Program-made: the position numbers and the translations under genes
Shown here: piece after piece, positions 44,638 to 52,873 of the stretch
Position numbering within the stretch: the first letter of the stretch is position 1
How the letters are laid out: the number at the start of each line of letters is the position of its first letter
Source: Phosphoribacter sp037046615
Lineage (GTDB): Bacteria; Actinomycetota; Actinomycetes; Actinomycetales; Dermatophilaceae
Length of the DNA stretch: 64,000 nt
Assembly (NCBI GenBank): GCA_037046615.1
Contig: JBAOHD010000017.1
Coordinates: 186,001 to 250,000 of the forward strand
Direction: 5' to 3'
Notes under the pieces: generated by a model
What the model was told of the DNA's origin: nothing
What the model saw: the letters and a program-made list of their open reading frames with translations, nothing else
The model's database searches: none

Positions 44638-45533
44638 GACGACCGCCTCCGGCCGGGGACCGCGGCGGAGACGACGAGCGCCCCGCCCTTCGGGCACGAC
44701 GCCACGCACTCCAGGCATCCGATGCAATCGGTGCTCACTGCCGGCGACGCCGCCGCCACATCGAGCCCGACCGGGCACGGCTTGACGCAGAGGTTGCAGC
44801 CGGTGCACGCGGCCGAGCTCCGGCGGATCCGGACGATCGACAGGTGGCCGAGCACACTCAGCACACCACCCAGCGGGCAGAGATAGCGACACCACGCCCG
44901 CTCCACGAGCAGTGAGGCGATCAGGACGACGCCGAGGACGATGAGGGCGGGCCACATGGTCGACAGGTCGGGAGCGAAGAGCCAGTGCAGCGAGAAGAGC
45001 GTGAGATAGGGGTCGAAGCCAGAAAACCACAACGTCGCCGTCGTGGCGCTCATCCCGAGAATCGCTGCGAGAGTGACAAATCGCCCATAGCGAAGGATGC
45101 GATCCAGGCGTGGTGGCACCGTGACATCAGGCAGGTGCAGGGCCCGCTTAGCGCGATGGAGGAGATCCTGCACCGTCCCGAAGGGGCAGATCCACCCGCA
45201 GAAGGCATTGCCGGCGAGCAGGACCGAGATGAGCAGGCCCAGTCCGACGATCATGGTCGACGGATGGATTTTGGGCAGGAGGCGGTCGGTCGTCAGCCAA
45301 GTCCACAGCGACTCGACAGCCCCGAAGGGGCAGAGGGCATCCACCGACGGGGCGCCCGAGGACGATTCGCGCTGATGTCGGGCGGCGGCGATGACGACGA
45401 GGGTCGTGATCGCGAGTTGCACGGCATACCTGCGGTGATGGAGGGCCCCGATCGCTTTCATCCGGCGCTGGTATGCCGTGGGCTTGCGCGGCGTGCGTGA
45501 CGTCGGGGTGGGCAGGGGGGTGGGGCGCGACAT
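44634..45533 (-). CDS. NapH/NosR/YccM-like polyferredoxin membrane protein
   Basis: About five helices carry cytoplasm-facing CPFG/CPLG motifs (LCPFGAVESLW, CGWICPFGTVQDLLH, CRYLCPLGGVLSVLG), and the C-terminus has two [4Fe-4S] sites, CTGCNLCVKPCP and CIGCLECVASCP. This is the NapH/MauN layout, which passes electrons across or within the membrane. No nitrate, nitrous-oxide or methylamine enzyme is nearby, so its redox partner is open; the coupled exported protein is a candidate. A GTGAAGC box with 11-bp period lies 44 bases before the start, linking it to the two-component system. Confidence 0.88.
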   Translation of the reverse strand: MSRPTPLPTPTSRTPRKPTAYQRRMKAIGALHHRRYAVQLAITTLVVIAAARHQRESSSGAPSVDALCPFGAVESLWTWLTTDRLLPKIHPSTMIVGLGLLISVLLAGNAFCGWICPFGTVQDLLHRAKRALHLPDVTVPPRLDRILRYGRFVTLAAILGMSATTATLWFSGFDPYLTLFSLHWLFAPDLSTMWPALIVLGVVLIASLLVERAWCRYLCPLGGVLSVLGHLSIVRIRRSSAACTGCNLCVKPCPVGLDVAAASPAVSTDCIGCLECVASCPKGGALVVSAAVPGRRRSS

Positions 45534-45576
45534 GGCGGGCCTTTCGAGCGGGACCAGCCCAGCCTCGTCCGCCCGT

Positions 45577-45594
45577 GTGAAGCCTGCGTGAAGC
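45577..45594 (-). promoter_or_regulatory. GTGAAGC direct repeat before the ferredoxin operon
   Basis: GTGAAGC-CTGC-GTGAAGC is a perfect 11-bp-period direct repeat. It is the same box as at 41411-41428 (GTGAAGC-TTGC-GCGAAGG) before the response regulator, with a similar spacer. Confidence 0.6.
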
Positions 45595-45607
45595 CCCCGA
45601 GAAGCTC

Positions 45608-46369
45608 TTATTCGGTCGTGCGGGTGTGTGCTCTGACGGCGTCGTAGGTGGGGGACAGCGTCTGCCAGGCGCCACGAATGTGCGCCTCGACCGTGGCTTG
45701 GGCGGCGTCGGGATCACCGGAGCGAATGGCGCCATAGATCGCGTGGTGCTGCTCGCGGAGTCCGCCGGTCAAGGTTTCCCAGTCGCCGACGTAGCGGAAG
45801 GCGTCGAGCAGCGGCAGGCGCATCGACTCCCGGATCGCGACCGTCATGTCGGCCACGAGACGGTTGCCCGCAGCTCCCGCGATCGCGACGTGAAAGGCGG
45901 TGTCGGCGTCGTTATAGCGAGCCTTGTCGTCGGCGTTGCGGTCCATCGCGGCGAGGGCTTCACGCATGGCGGCGAGATCGCTGGCGCGCGCGTTCTCCGT
46001 GGCCAAGCGAGCCGAAAGACGTTCGAGGCTGATCCTGGCCTCGATGACGTCGCTGATCGGGAAATTGGCAAGGGCGACGTGGAGTTGGAGGAAGCGCACC
46101 AGGGCGTCGGTGGGCACCGCGGTGACCGTCGTGCCGCCCGCGCCTCCGGCTCCCACCGTCGATCGCACGACCCCTTGAGCTGCGAGGGTGCGGACGGCTT
46201 CGCGCACCGCGCCTCGGCTGACCTCGAGTTGGCGGGCCAGTTCGCGCTCGGGGGGAAGTTGGTCACCCACGTGGAGTTCCCCGGTGAGGATGCGGCTCTC
46301 GACCCAGCCGAGCACGACCTCATAGGCGCGCACGACGGGGCGACTGGCATCGTCTCGACTCTCGGTCAT
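45608..46369 (-). CDS. lldR: FadR-subfamily GntR regulator, LldR-like
   Basis: The 253-residue protein has a winged helix (about 15-80; GDQLPPERELARQLEVSRGA and VREAVRTLAAQGVV) and a FadR-type all-helical ligand domain with metal-site residues (ARYNDADTAFHVAIAGAAGN; LREQHHAIYGAIRSGD). It is divergent from lctP-lutABC, and the gap contains two TGGTCNGACC palindromes, the usual FadR/LldR site. It most likely represses the lactate genes until lactate binds. Confidence 0.88.
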   Translation of the reverse strand: MTESRDDASRPVVRAYEVVLGWVESRILTGELHVGDQLPPERELARQLEVSRGAVREAVRTLAAQGVVRSTVGAGGAGGTTVTAVPTDALVRFLQLHVALANFPISDVIEARISLERLSARLATENARASDLAAMREALAAMDRNADDKARYNDADTAFHVAIAGAAGNRLVADMTVAIRESMRLPLLDAFRYVGDWETLTGGLREQHHAIYGAIRSGDPDAAQATVEAHIRGAWQTLSPTYDAVRAHTRTTE

Positions 46370-46561
46370 CCTCGCCCTCCCTCGTTACTCGTGCGCATCG
46401 TGCGTCGCCGCCGTCCCTCCCCGTGCTCGGCAGGCGCCTTCCGGCCTGGCTTGGCAGGCGGCCCAGATGGGTGTGGCGCGCCGGACGGTCGATCCTGTGC
46501 GCCGAGCGGCATCGTCAGCCATTGACGCTCCCTGGCGGTGAAATCTACCTTAGAAGAGGTA

Positions 46562-46576
46562 AATGGTCGGACCATT
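46562..46576. promoter_or_regulatory. LldR-type operator 1
   Basis: AATGGTCGGACCATT is a perfect 15-bp palindrome in the regulator-lctP gap. FadR-type lactate regulators bind such TGGTC-N-GACCA sites. The rest of 46370-46561 contains no gene that I can support. Confidence 0.8.
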
Positions 46577-46591
46577 AGACGATGATCTTGG

Positions 46592-46606
46592 AATGGTCCG
46601 ACCGAG
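46592..46606. promoter_or_regulatory. LldR-type operator 2
   Basis: AATGGTCCGACCGAG is an imperfect copy of operator 1, 30 bp downstream (about three helical turns), 60 bases before lctP. The spacing favours cooperative or looped binding. Confidence 0.7.
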
Positions 46607-46665
46607 GCACAGCACGACCCAGCTCAACTCAGCCCGGATGTCATTCGCTGTCACCAGGAGCTCCC

Positions 46666-48417
46666 ATGTCCCCACTCTCCCTCGCCACCGATCCATTCAC
46701 ACCACAGTTGGCTCCCGTCGGAGGAAGCCTCGCGGTGTCGGCCCTCATCGCCCTCATCCCCCTCCTGACGGTCTTCGTGACTCTCGGGTGGTTGCGGTGG
46801 AAGGCCCACTGGGCGGGTCTGACTGCCGTCGGGGTCGCGATCCTCGTCGCGGTCCTGGCCTACAAGATGCCCGTCGGGCTCGCGGTCCTGTCCGCGACCG
46901 AGGGTGGCGTCTTCGGACTCTTCCCGATCATGTGGATCGTCTTTACGGCGATCGTCCTTTACCAGGTGACCGTCGTGAGTGGCCGCTTCGAAGACCTCCG
47001 GGCGACCTTCCACCTCATCTCCGACGACCCCCGCATCCAGGCGATCATCATCGCCTTCTGCTTTGGCGGACTCCTCGAAGCCCTTGCGGGGTTCGGCGCC
47101 CCGGTAGCGATCACGGGCGTCATGCTCATGGCCCTCGGCTTCTCGCCCCTGCGCGCGGCTGCCGTCGTGCTCCTGGCCAACACGGCCCCGGTCGCGTTCG
47201 GCGCCATCGGCACGCCGATCATCACCGCCGGCACGCTGACCAAGATCCCTTACACCCAGATCGGCGCCTACGTCGGGCACCAGACCCCGATCATCGCGCT
47301 CTTCGTCCCACTTCTGCTCGTCCTCATGGTCGACGGCAAGCGGGGGGTCCGTCAGACCTGGCCGGTCGCAATCGTCGTCGGCGCTGCCTTCGCCGTCGCC
47401 CAGTGGATCAGCGCGACCTACATCTCGGTCGAGCTCACCGACATCATCGCCTCCCTGGCCGGCCTTGCCGCCGCCGTCGTCTTCCTGCGCTTCTGGAAGC
47501 CAGTCGGGAAGGAGGACGCCCACGCCGCGCTCGCCGTCGAGCGGGAGCGCGACCTCGCGCTCGTCGGCGCCGGCTCGGGTAGCTCCGGCACCGGTGGCGC
47601 CGCCGCCACGACGACCGAGCAGTATGCCGTGTCCGCCGCCGACCTCGAGACCCGCGCCCGCTCACTCACGAGCGGACGGATCACGATGGCCCTCTTCCCC
47701 TACCTGCTGGTCATCGCGGTCTTTTCGATCGCCAAACTCGTCAACCCCGTCAAGGCGTGGCTCGCGACGACCGACGTCAAGATCCCGTGGCCAGGTCTGG
47801 ATGGTCAGGTCCTCACCGCTGCTGGCACGAAGAACACGTCAACGGTCTACACCCTGCCGTGGCTGAGCGGCCCCGGCACGAGCCTGCTCATCTGCTCGCT
47901 GATCGTCGCCGTGGTCTACGGAGTCTCGATGGGCAAGTGGTGGGGGGAGGTGACGGCGACGGCATACAAGATGCGCTTTGCCTTCCTCACCGTCGCGTCC
48001 GTCTTGGCCCTCGCCTATGTCATGAACCTCTCGGGTCAGACGATCACCGTCGGCACCTGGATCGCCGGCACGGGTGCGGCGTTCGCGTTCTTCTCGCCCA
48101 TCCTCGGGTGGATCGGCACGGCGGTGACCGGCTCCGACACGAGCGCCAATGCCCTCTTTGCGACGCTCCAGCAGACGGCGGCCAAGGGCGCCGGGCTCGA
48201 CCCGACGCTGCTCGTCGCGGCGAACACCTCCGGAGGTGTCGTCGGCAAGATGATCAGCCCGCAAAACCTCACGATCGCCGCAACCGCGGTCGGTCTCGTC
48301 GGCCGGGAATCCGACATCTTCCGCAAGGTCGTCCTGTGGAGTGTCGGACTCATCATCGCCATGTGTCTGCTCGTCGGCTTGCAGTCGACCGTCCTGGCTT
48401 GGATGCTGCCCCGATGA
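46666..48417 (+). CDS. lctP: L-lactate permease
   Basis: The LctP/LldP-family symporter has about 13 helices and 583 residues. FPIMWIVFTAIVLYQVTVVS, CFGGLLEALAGFGAPVAITG and the C-terminal NTSGGVVGKMISPQNLTIAA are family blocks. I chose the ATG at 46666 because CAGGAG lies 6 bases upstream and homology begins just after it. It imports lactate (and possibly glycolate) with protons. A Gly/Ser/Thr-rich cytoplasmic loop near residue 305 is longer than in E. coli. Its stop overlaps lutA (ATGA). Confidence 0.94.
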   Translation: MSPLSLATDPFTPQLAPVGGSLAVSALIALIPLLTVFVTLGWLRWKAHWAGLTAVGVAILVAVLAYKMPVGLAVLSATEGGVFGLFPIMWIVFTAIVLYQVTVVSGRFEDLRATFHLISDDPRIQAIIIAFCFGGLLEALAGFGAPVAITGVMLMALGFSPLRAAAVVLLANTAPVAFGAIGTPIITAGTLTKIPYTQIGAYVGHQTPIIALFVPLLLVLMVDGKRGVRQTWPVAIVVGAAFAVAQWISATYISVELTDIIASLAGLAAAVVFLRFWKPVGKEDAHAALAVERERDLALVGAGSGSSGTGGAAATTTEQYAVSAADLETRARSLTSGRITMALFPYLLVIAVFSIAKLVNPVKAWLATTDVKIPWPGLDGQVLTAAGTKNTSTVYTLPWLSGPGTSLLICSLIVAVVYGVSMGKWWGEVTATAYKMRFAFLTVASVLALAYVMNLSGQTITVGTWIAGTGAAFAFFSPILGWIGTAVTGSDTSANALFATLQQTAAKGAGLDPTLLVAANTSGGVVGKMISPQNLTIAATAVGLVGRESDIFRKVVLWSVGLIIAMCLLVGLQSTVLAWMLPR

Positions 48418-49160
48418 GCCCGCGCGTCGCCCTCTTCGCCACGTGTTACAACGACACCGTGTGGCCGGGCACCCCGATCGCGACCGTCAAGGTCCTCGAA
48501 CGCCTCGGATGCGAAGTGGTCTTCCCGGAGGCGCAGACCTGCTGTGGGCAGATCTTCACCAACACCGGGTATGCCGATGAGGCAATCCCGCTCGTGCGCG
48601 GCTTCGTCGACACTTTCGCAGGCTACGACTACGTCGTGGCGCCCTCGGGTTCGTGCGTCGGCGCGATCCGGGAACAGCACCACGACCTGGCCGAGCGAGC
48701 CGGCGATGCTGCCCTGGTCCGCCGGGTCGATGCAGTCGTCCCGAAGGTCTACGACATCTCGGAGTTCATCGTCGACGTCCTCGGGGTCACCGATGTCGGG
48801 GCGTATTTCCCGCACCGAGTGACCTTCCACCCGACGTGCCACTCCCTCCGGGTCGCGCACGTCGGCGACCGCCCGGAGCGGCTGCTCAAGGCCGTCAAGG
48901 GGGTGACCTTCGTCGAGTTGCCCCAAGCCACCGAGTGCTGCGGCTTCGGGGGGACCTTCTCGGTCAAGAACCCCGATGTGTCGATCTCGATGGCCTCGGA
49001 CAAGGCGCGCCATGTCCGCGAAACCGGTGCCGAAGTCCTCGTCGCGGGCGACAACATGTGCCTCATGAATATCGGCGGCGTCCTGCGCCGCCAGCGAGCG
49101 GGAGTGCGGATCATGCACCTCGCCGAAATCCTCGCCTCGACTGAGGAGGACCCAGCATGA
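48414..49160 (+). CDS. lutA: Lactate utilisation protein LutA
   Basis: LutA is one subunit of the LutABC iron-sulfur complex that oxidises L-lactate to pyruvate. The 248-residue protein has two CCG repeats: PEAQTCCGQIFTNTGY and ATECCGFGGTFSVKNPDVS, with HPTCHSLR between them, the cysteine set of this family. It overlaps lctP and lutB by 4 bases each (ATGA), so the four genes form one coupled operon. Confidence 0.95.
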   Translation: MSPRVALFATCYNDTVWPGTPIATVKVLERLGCEVVFPEAQTCCGQIFTNTGYADEAIPLVRGFVDTFAGYDYVVAPSGSCVGAIREQHHDLAERAGDAALVRRVDAVVPKVYDISEFIVDVLGVTDVGAYFPHRVTFHPTCHSLRVAHVGDRPERLLKAVKGVTFVELPQATECCGFGGTFSVKNPDVSISMASDKARHVRETGAEVLVAGDNMCLMNIGGVLRRQRAGVRIMHLAEILASTEEDPA

Positions 49161-50646
49161 GCGCGCCGAACCCACCGCCGGACCCCTCCAGGCGACCAGC
49201 GCCACCTTCGTGGGAATGCCGAAGTTCCCGTATGCCGCCCGCGACGCCCTCACCAACACCCAGCAGCGTCGCAACCTCGCCCACGCGACCGAGGTGATCC
49301 GCGCCAAGCGGGCCCGCGTCGTCGGGGAGATCGACCGAGTGGGAAGAACTGCGCCAGGCAGGCGCCGACGCCAAGGACGAGCTCGCTCGGTCACATGGCG
49401 GCATACCTCGAGCAGTTGGAGGCGAACCTCGTCAAGGGCGGCGCGGTCGTCCACTGGGCGCGCGATGCCGCCGAGGCCAACCGGATCGTCGTCGAGCATC
49501 GTGCAAGGCGACAGGAGCGCAGCGAGGTCGTCAAGGTCAAGTCCATGGCGACCCAGGAGATCGAGCTCAACGAGGCCCTCGAAGCCGAGGGCATCCACGC
49601 ATGGGAGACCGACCTCGCCGAGCTCATCGTGCAGCTCGGCCACGACCGGCCCAGTCACATCCTCGTGCCGGCGATCCACCGCAACCGCGTCGGAGATCCG
49701 CGAGATCTTCCGCCGGGAGATGGGCCTCGTCGGACGTCCCGCACCGGATGATCTGACCGACGACCCGCAGCGGCTCGCGGAGGCAGCGCGGCTGCACCTG
49801 CGGGAGAAGTTCCTGCGGGCCAAGGTTGCGATCTCGGGTGCCAACTTCGCTGTCGCGGAGACTGGCACGCTCGTCGTCGTCGAGTCCGAGGGCAACGGCC
49901 GGATGTGCCTGACGCTGCCCGAGACGCTCATCTCGGTCGTCGGGATCGAGAAGGTGCTGCCGACGTGGCAGGACCTCGGGACCTTCCTCCAACTGCTCCC
50001 GCGGAGTTCGACCGGCGAGCGGATGAACCCCTACACCACGGTCTGGTCGGGCGTCCACGACGGCGACGGCCCCCAGCAGGTCCACGTCGTGCTCATCGAC
50101 AACGGTCGCACCCACGTGCTCGCCGATCCGGTCGGGCGGCAGGCGTTGCGGTGCATCAGATGCTCGGCGTGCCTCAATACGTGCCCGGTCTACGAGCGCA
50201 CCGGCGGGCACGCCTACGGCTCGGTCTACCCCGGTCCGATCGGTGCGATCCTCAACCCCCAACTGCGGGGGACCGCGAGCGAGATCGATCGGTCATTGCC
50301 GTTCGCATCCACGCTGTGTGGCGCGTGTTTCGAGGCGTGCCCGATGCGGATCGACATCCCGAAGCTCCTCGTCCATCTGCGGGCGAAGGTCGTCGACGCG
50401 AAGGGCCGCAGCACCGTCGAGGGCCGGGCCATGGCCGCTGGCGCGTGGGCCTTTGGAGATGCCAAACGCCTTGCCCGAGTCCAGAAGGCGTCAACCCTGG
50501 GTGGCAGGGTGATCGGCAACCGACGACTGCCGGCCCTACCCGGAGCCATCGGGCAGTGGCTCAGCGTCCGGGATATCCCCGAACTCCCGCCTCAGACGTT
50601 CCGTCAATGGTGGGCAGCCCGTGACCGGAAGGGAGGCGCATCGTGA
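49157..50646 (+). CDS. lutB: Lactate utilisation iron-sulfur protein LutB, multiple frameshifts
   Basis: Across frames the protein reads ATFVGMPKFPYAARDALTNT, EWEELRQAGADAKDELLGHM, NLVKGGAVVHWARDAAEANR, VKVKSMATQEIELNEALEAE and IHRNRVEIREIFRREMGLVG, and then stays in one frame to the end with GANFAVAETGTLVVVESEGN and two [4Fe-4S] motifs, CIRCSACLNTCPVYE and CGACFEACPMRID. Breaks lie near 49175, 49330, 49387 and 49692, with a compensating pair near 49505-49520. The first 550 bp are thus unusually indel-rich, but no domain is lost, so base-calling error fits better than decay. Confidence 0.9.
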
Positions 50647-51292
50647 GCGCTAAGGCTGAGATCCTCGCGCGGGTCCGTGCGGCCGTGACCGATCTGACGA
50701 GCCCGTTGGGTGCTCGGGGGGACGTGCCGTGGGTGGACCAAGCCTCCGCTGGCCCGGCCGAGACCATCGAGGTGTTCGTCGAGAACGTCATCGACTACAA
50801 GGCGCAGGTCGTCCGAGTCGCCCCTGACGCGGTCGGCCGGGCCGTCGCCGACGCCCTCGCGGCATACGGCGCAGGCTCTGTGGTGGTCCCCTCGGGGGTC
50901 GACCGCGCGTGGGTCGCCGATCTCGGGATGGGCGTGCGCGTCGTCGCGGACGAGGGGCTGGGGGCGCTCGACCTCGACGCCATCGACGCGGTCCTCACGG
51001 CGTCGGCGGTGAGCATCGCAACGACGGGCACGATCGTCCTCGACCACGGACCCGACCAGGGCCGCCGCGCGCTGTCGCTCGTGCCCGACGTGCACGTGTG
51101 CGTCGTGCGCGCCGAGCAGGTCGTCCACGACGTCCCCGAGGCGGTGGCTCGCCTGCACCCGAAGGAGGGTATGCCGCGTCCGCTCACCTGGATCTCGGGC
51201 CCGAGCGCGACCAGCGACATCGAGCTCGACCGGGTCGAAGGGCGTCCACGGACCGCGAATCCTCGCACGTCATCCTCGTCGAACCATCCTGA
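50643..51292 (+). CDS. lutC: Lactate utilisation protein LutC, two frameshifts at the 3' end
   Basis: LutC is the third LutABC subunit (LUD domain). VAPDAVGRAVADALAAYGAG, TASAVSIATTGTIVLDHGPD and TWISGPSATSDIELDRVEG match the family. The usual end is VHGPRxLHVILVE; here the frame shifts near 51245 (extra G after GTCGAAGG) and near 51266, after which HVILVEPS ends at 51292. It overlaps lutB by 4 bases (GTGA). The HNH gene converges 15 bases later. Confidence 0.9.
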
Positions 51293-51307
51293 CCGGCCCT
51301 GCGCTGG

Positions 51308-52751
51308 TCAGGCGGCGTGCCAGGGCGGCGCGGTCGAGTGAAAGGTGAGGCCCGGCGGCGTCCTGGTCACGACGGCGACGATGTCGTCGGGCAGCCGCCG
51401 GGTCACGATCGCCCACCCCGGAGTTTCCTTGACCTGGTTGCACCGCTCGCACAGCCCTTGGGCGTTGTCGGGAGTGGTGGAGCCGCCCTTTGCGTATCGC
51501 ACGGCGTGGTCGATGTGCTTGATCGGCGCTCCGCAATAGGGGGTGCGGCACCACTGATCTCGAGCCACGATCAGGCGGCGGAGATGCTCTGGGAAGAGTC
51601 GTCGCGTCCGGTCGGCAGCGGTGATGATGCCGGTTGCGGGGGTCGGTGTAGAGCCGCCGCACCCACACCTGCGCGGCAGGGACGTCACCCCCTGACCACT
51701 CATCGACGATGTCGCGCTTGGACGGTGCCCGGGGCGACGACTCAAGGATTTCGGCAAGGCACGTCTGGTCCGAGGTCGGGTGGTGCCTGCCCTCTGATGG
51801 GCCGTGGCTGTGGGGCCTCGTCGCGCCGACCGTCGGAGTCTCGGATGCCGTCCGGTGCGCGCGCACGGTGTCACGCACGAGCTCGCGGGCGAGGCCACCG
51901 GGGATGGGGCCGAATCCGAGCAGCACAGCGGGGGCATGGTCATCGTCGGTGAGCGTCGTGTCGGACATGACGAGTCCGATCTCGACCGGGACCTGGGTGG
52001 CGCGGGCCTGCCCAGTGGCACGCTCCACCAGGGTGTCTGCTTTGATCTGGTCTGCACCGCGCGGGTCGCCTTCCGAGCGTGCGGTCGAAGCGGCGCGCGT
52101 TAACGCGGCATACACGGCGATTGCCTGTGGGGCCGGCAGGAGTGCGGTGAGATAGGCCATGGTGTCCGGCGCTTGCCGGACGGACACCCGGCGCTGCCCT
52201 CGGGCGTAGGCGTGGCGCTCGACCACGGTCCGGGGGTCAAGCTCGTACGCGAGTGAGTGTGCCGCTGCTGCCACCTGCTTGTCGGAGAGCCCACTGAGTC
52301 GACCCGCCAGCCGCACGTCCACTTCGCGTCGCTGCTCCGTGGACAGCACCGCGGTCGCCCGGGCGATGAGCGTCGCGCGCCACTCGGAGAGTTCTCCTGC
52401 CGTGAGAGCGGCCATGGTGTGAGGCATCTCGGTCACCAGCGCTCGCGCCAAGCCGAGATGCCGGCTCCCGAGTGTCGGAGACTCTCGCCGAGCCAGGGCC
52501 ACCTGCTCGGCGATCCCGGCGCCGACCTTCTCGCGTGCGACTCCGACGCCGCGCTGTGCCTCGCGTTGGGACTGGTCGAAGGCCATGCTGACGCGAGCTT
52601 GCGCTGCCGCTGCCGCGGCCTTGAGGGACTCAAGGACGGAGATGAGCTGCACTCGCGCGGCGTCGTCAACTCCATCACCACAGCCGTCAAGGAGCGCAAG
52701 CTCGGAGATGAATTCCCGAATCTCGCGCTCCCTCAGCTGCGTCACGGCCAT
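51308..52751 (-). CDS. DUF222 / 13E12-repeat HNH endonuclease, one frameshift
   Basis: The N-terminal DUF222 region (about 15-330) has LRLAGRLSGLSDKQVAAAAH-like sequence (VRLAGRLSGLSDKQVAAAAH), and the C-terminal HNH nuclease has WCRTPYCGAPIKHIDHAVRY, with AKGGSTTPDNAQGLCERCNQ as the zinc/HNH loop. The frame breaks near 51645, where a run of five G (GCGGGGGTC) should be four. The joined protein has about 480 residues. Such genes are multi-copy in many actinobacteria and are often linked to mobile or stress-induced DNA; the biological role is unsettled. A -10 TACAGT lies 6 bases before the ATG and a near-SOS box just upstream. Confidence 0.87.
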
Positions 52752-52757
52752 GCCTCT

Positions 52758-52777
52758 ACTGTATAGAACAGATGTCC
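52758..52777 (-). promoter_or_regulatory. Promoter and near-SOS box of the HNH gene
   Basis: On the minus strand TACAGT (52758-52763) is followed by six bases and the ATG, so the mRNA may be leaderless. Just upstream GGAC-ATCT-GTTC (52766-52777) differs by one base from the actinobacterial LexA site GAAC-N4-GTTC. A looser inverted repeat, TAGAACA and TGTTCTA, spans 52765-52801. The gap to 52873 holds nothing else evident. Confidence 0.45.
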
Positions 52778-52873
52778 TAGTCTCAAGAGGGAGATGTTCT
52801 ACGCCAAGGAAATCTGATCGCTGTGAGCGAACGCGAGAGGGAGAGCGCGAGAGCCTGAGCGCGAGCCTGAGGA

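Noticed and set aside
46366..46575. A 69-codon minus-strand frame between lldR and lctP
   Set aside because: It overlaps both predicted operators, has no ribosome site and no homology I recognise; the region is better explained as regulatory.
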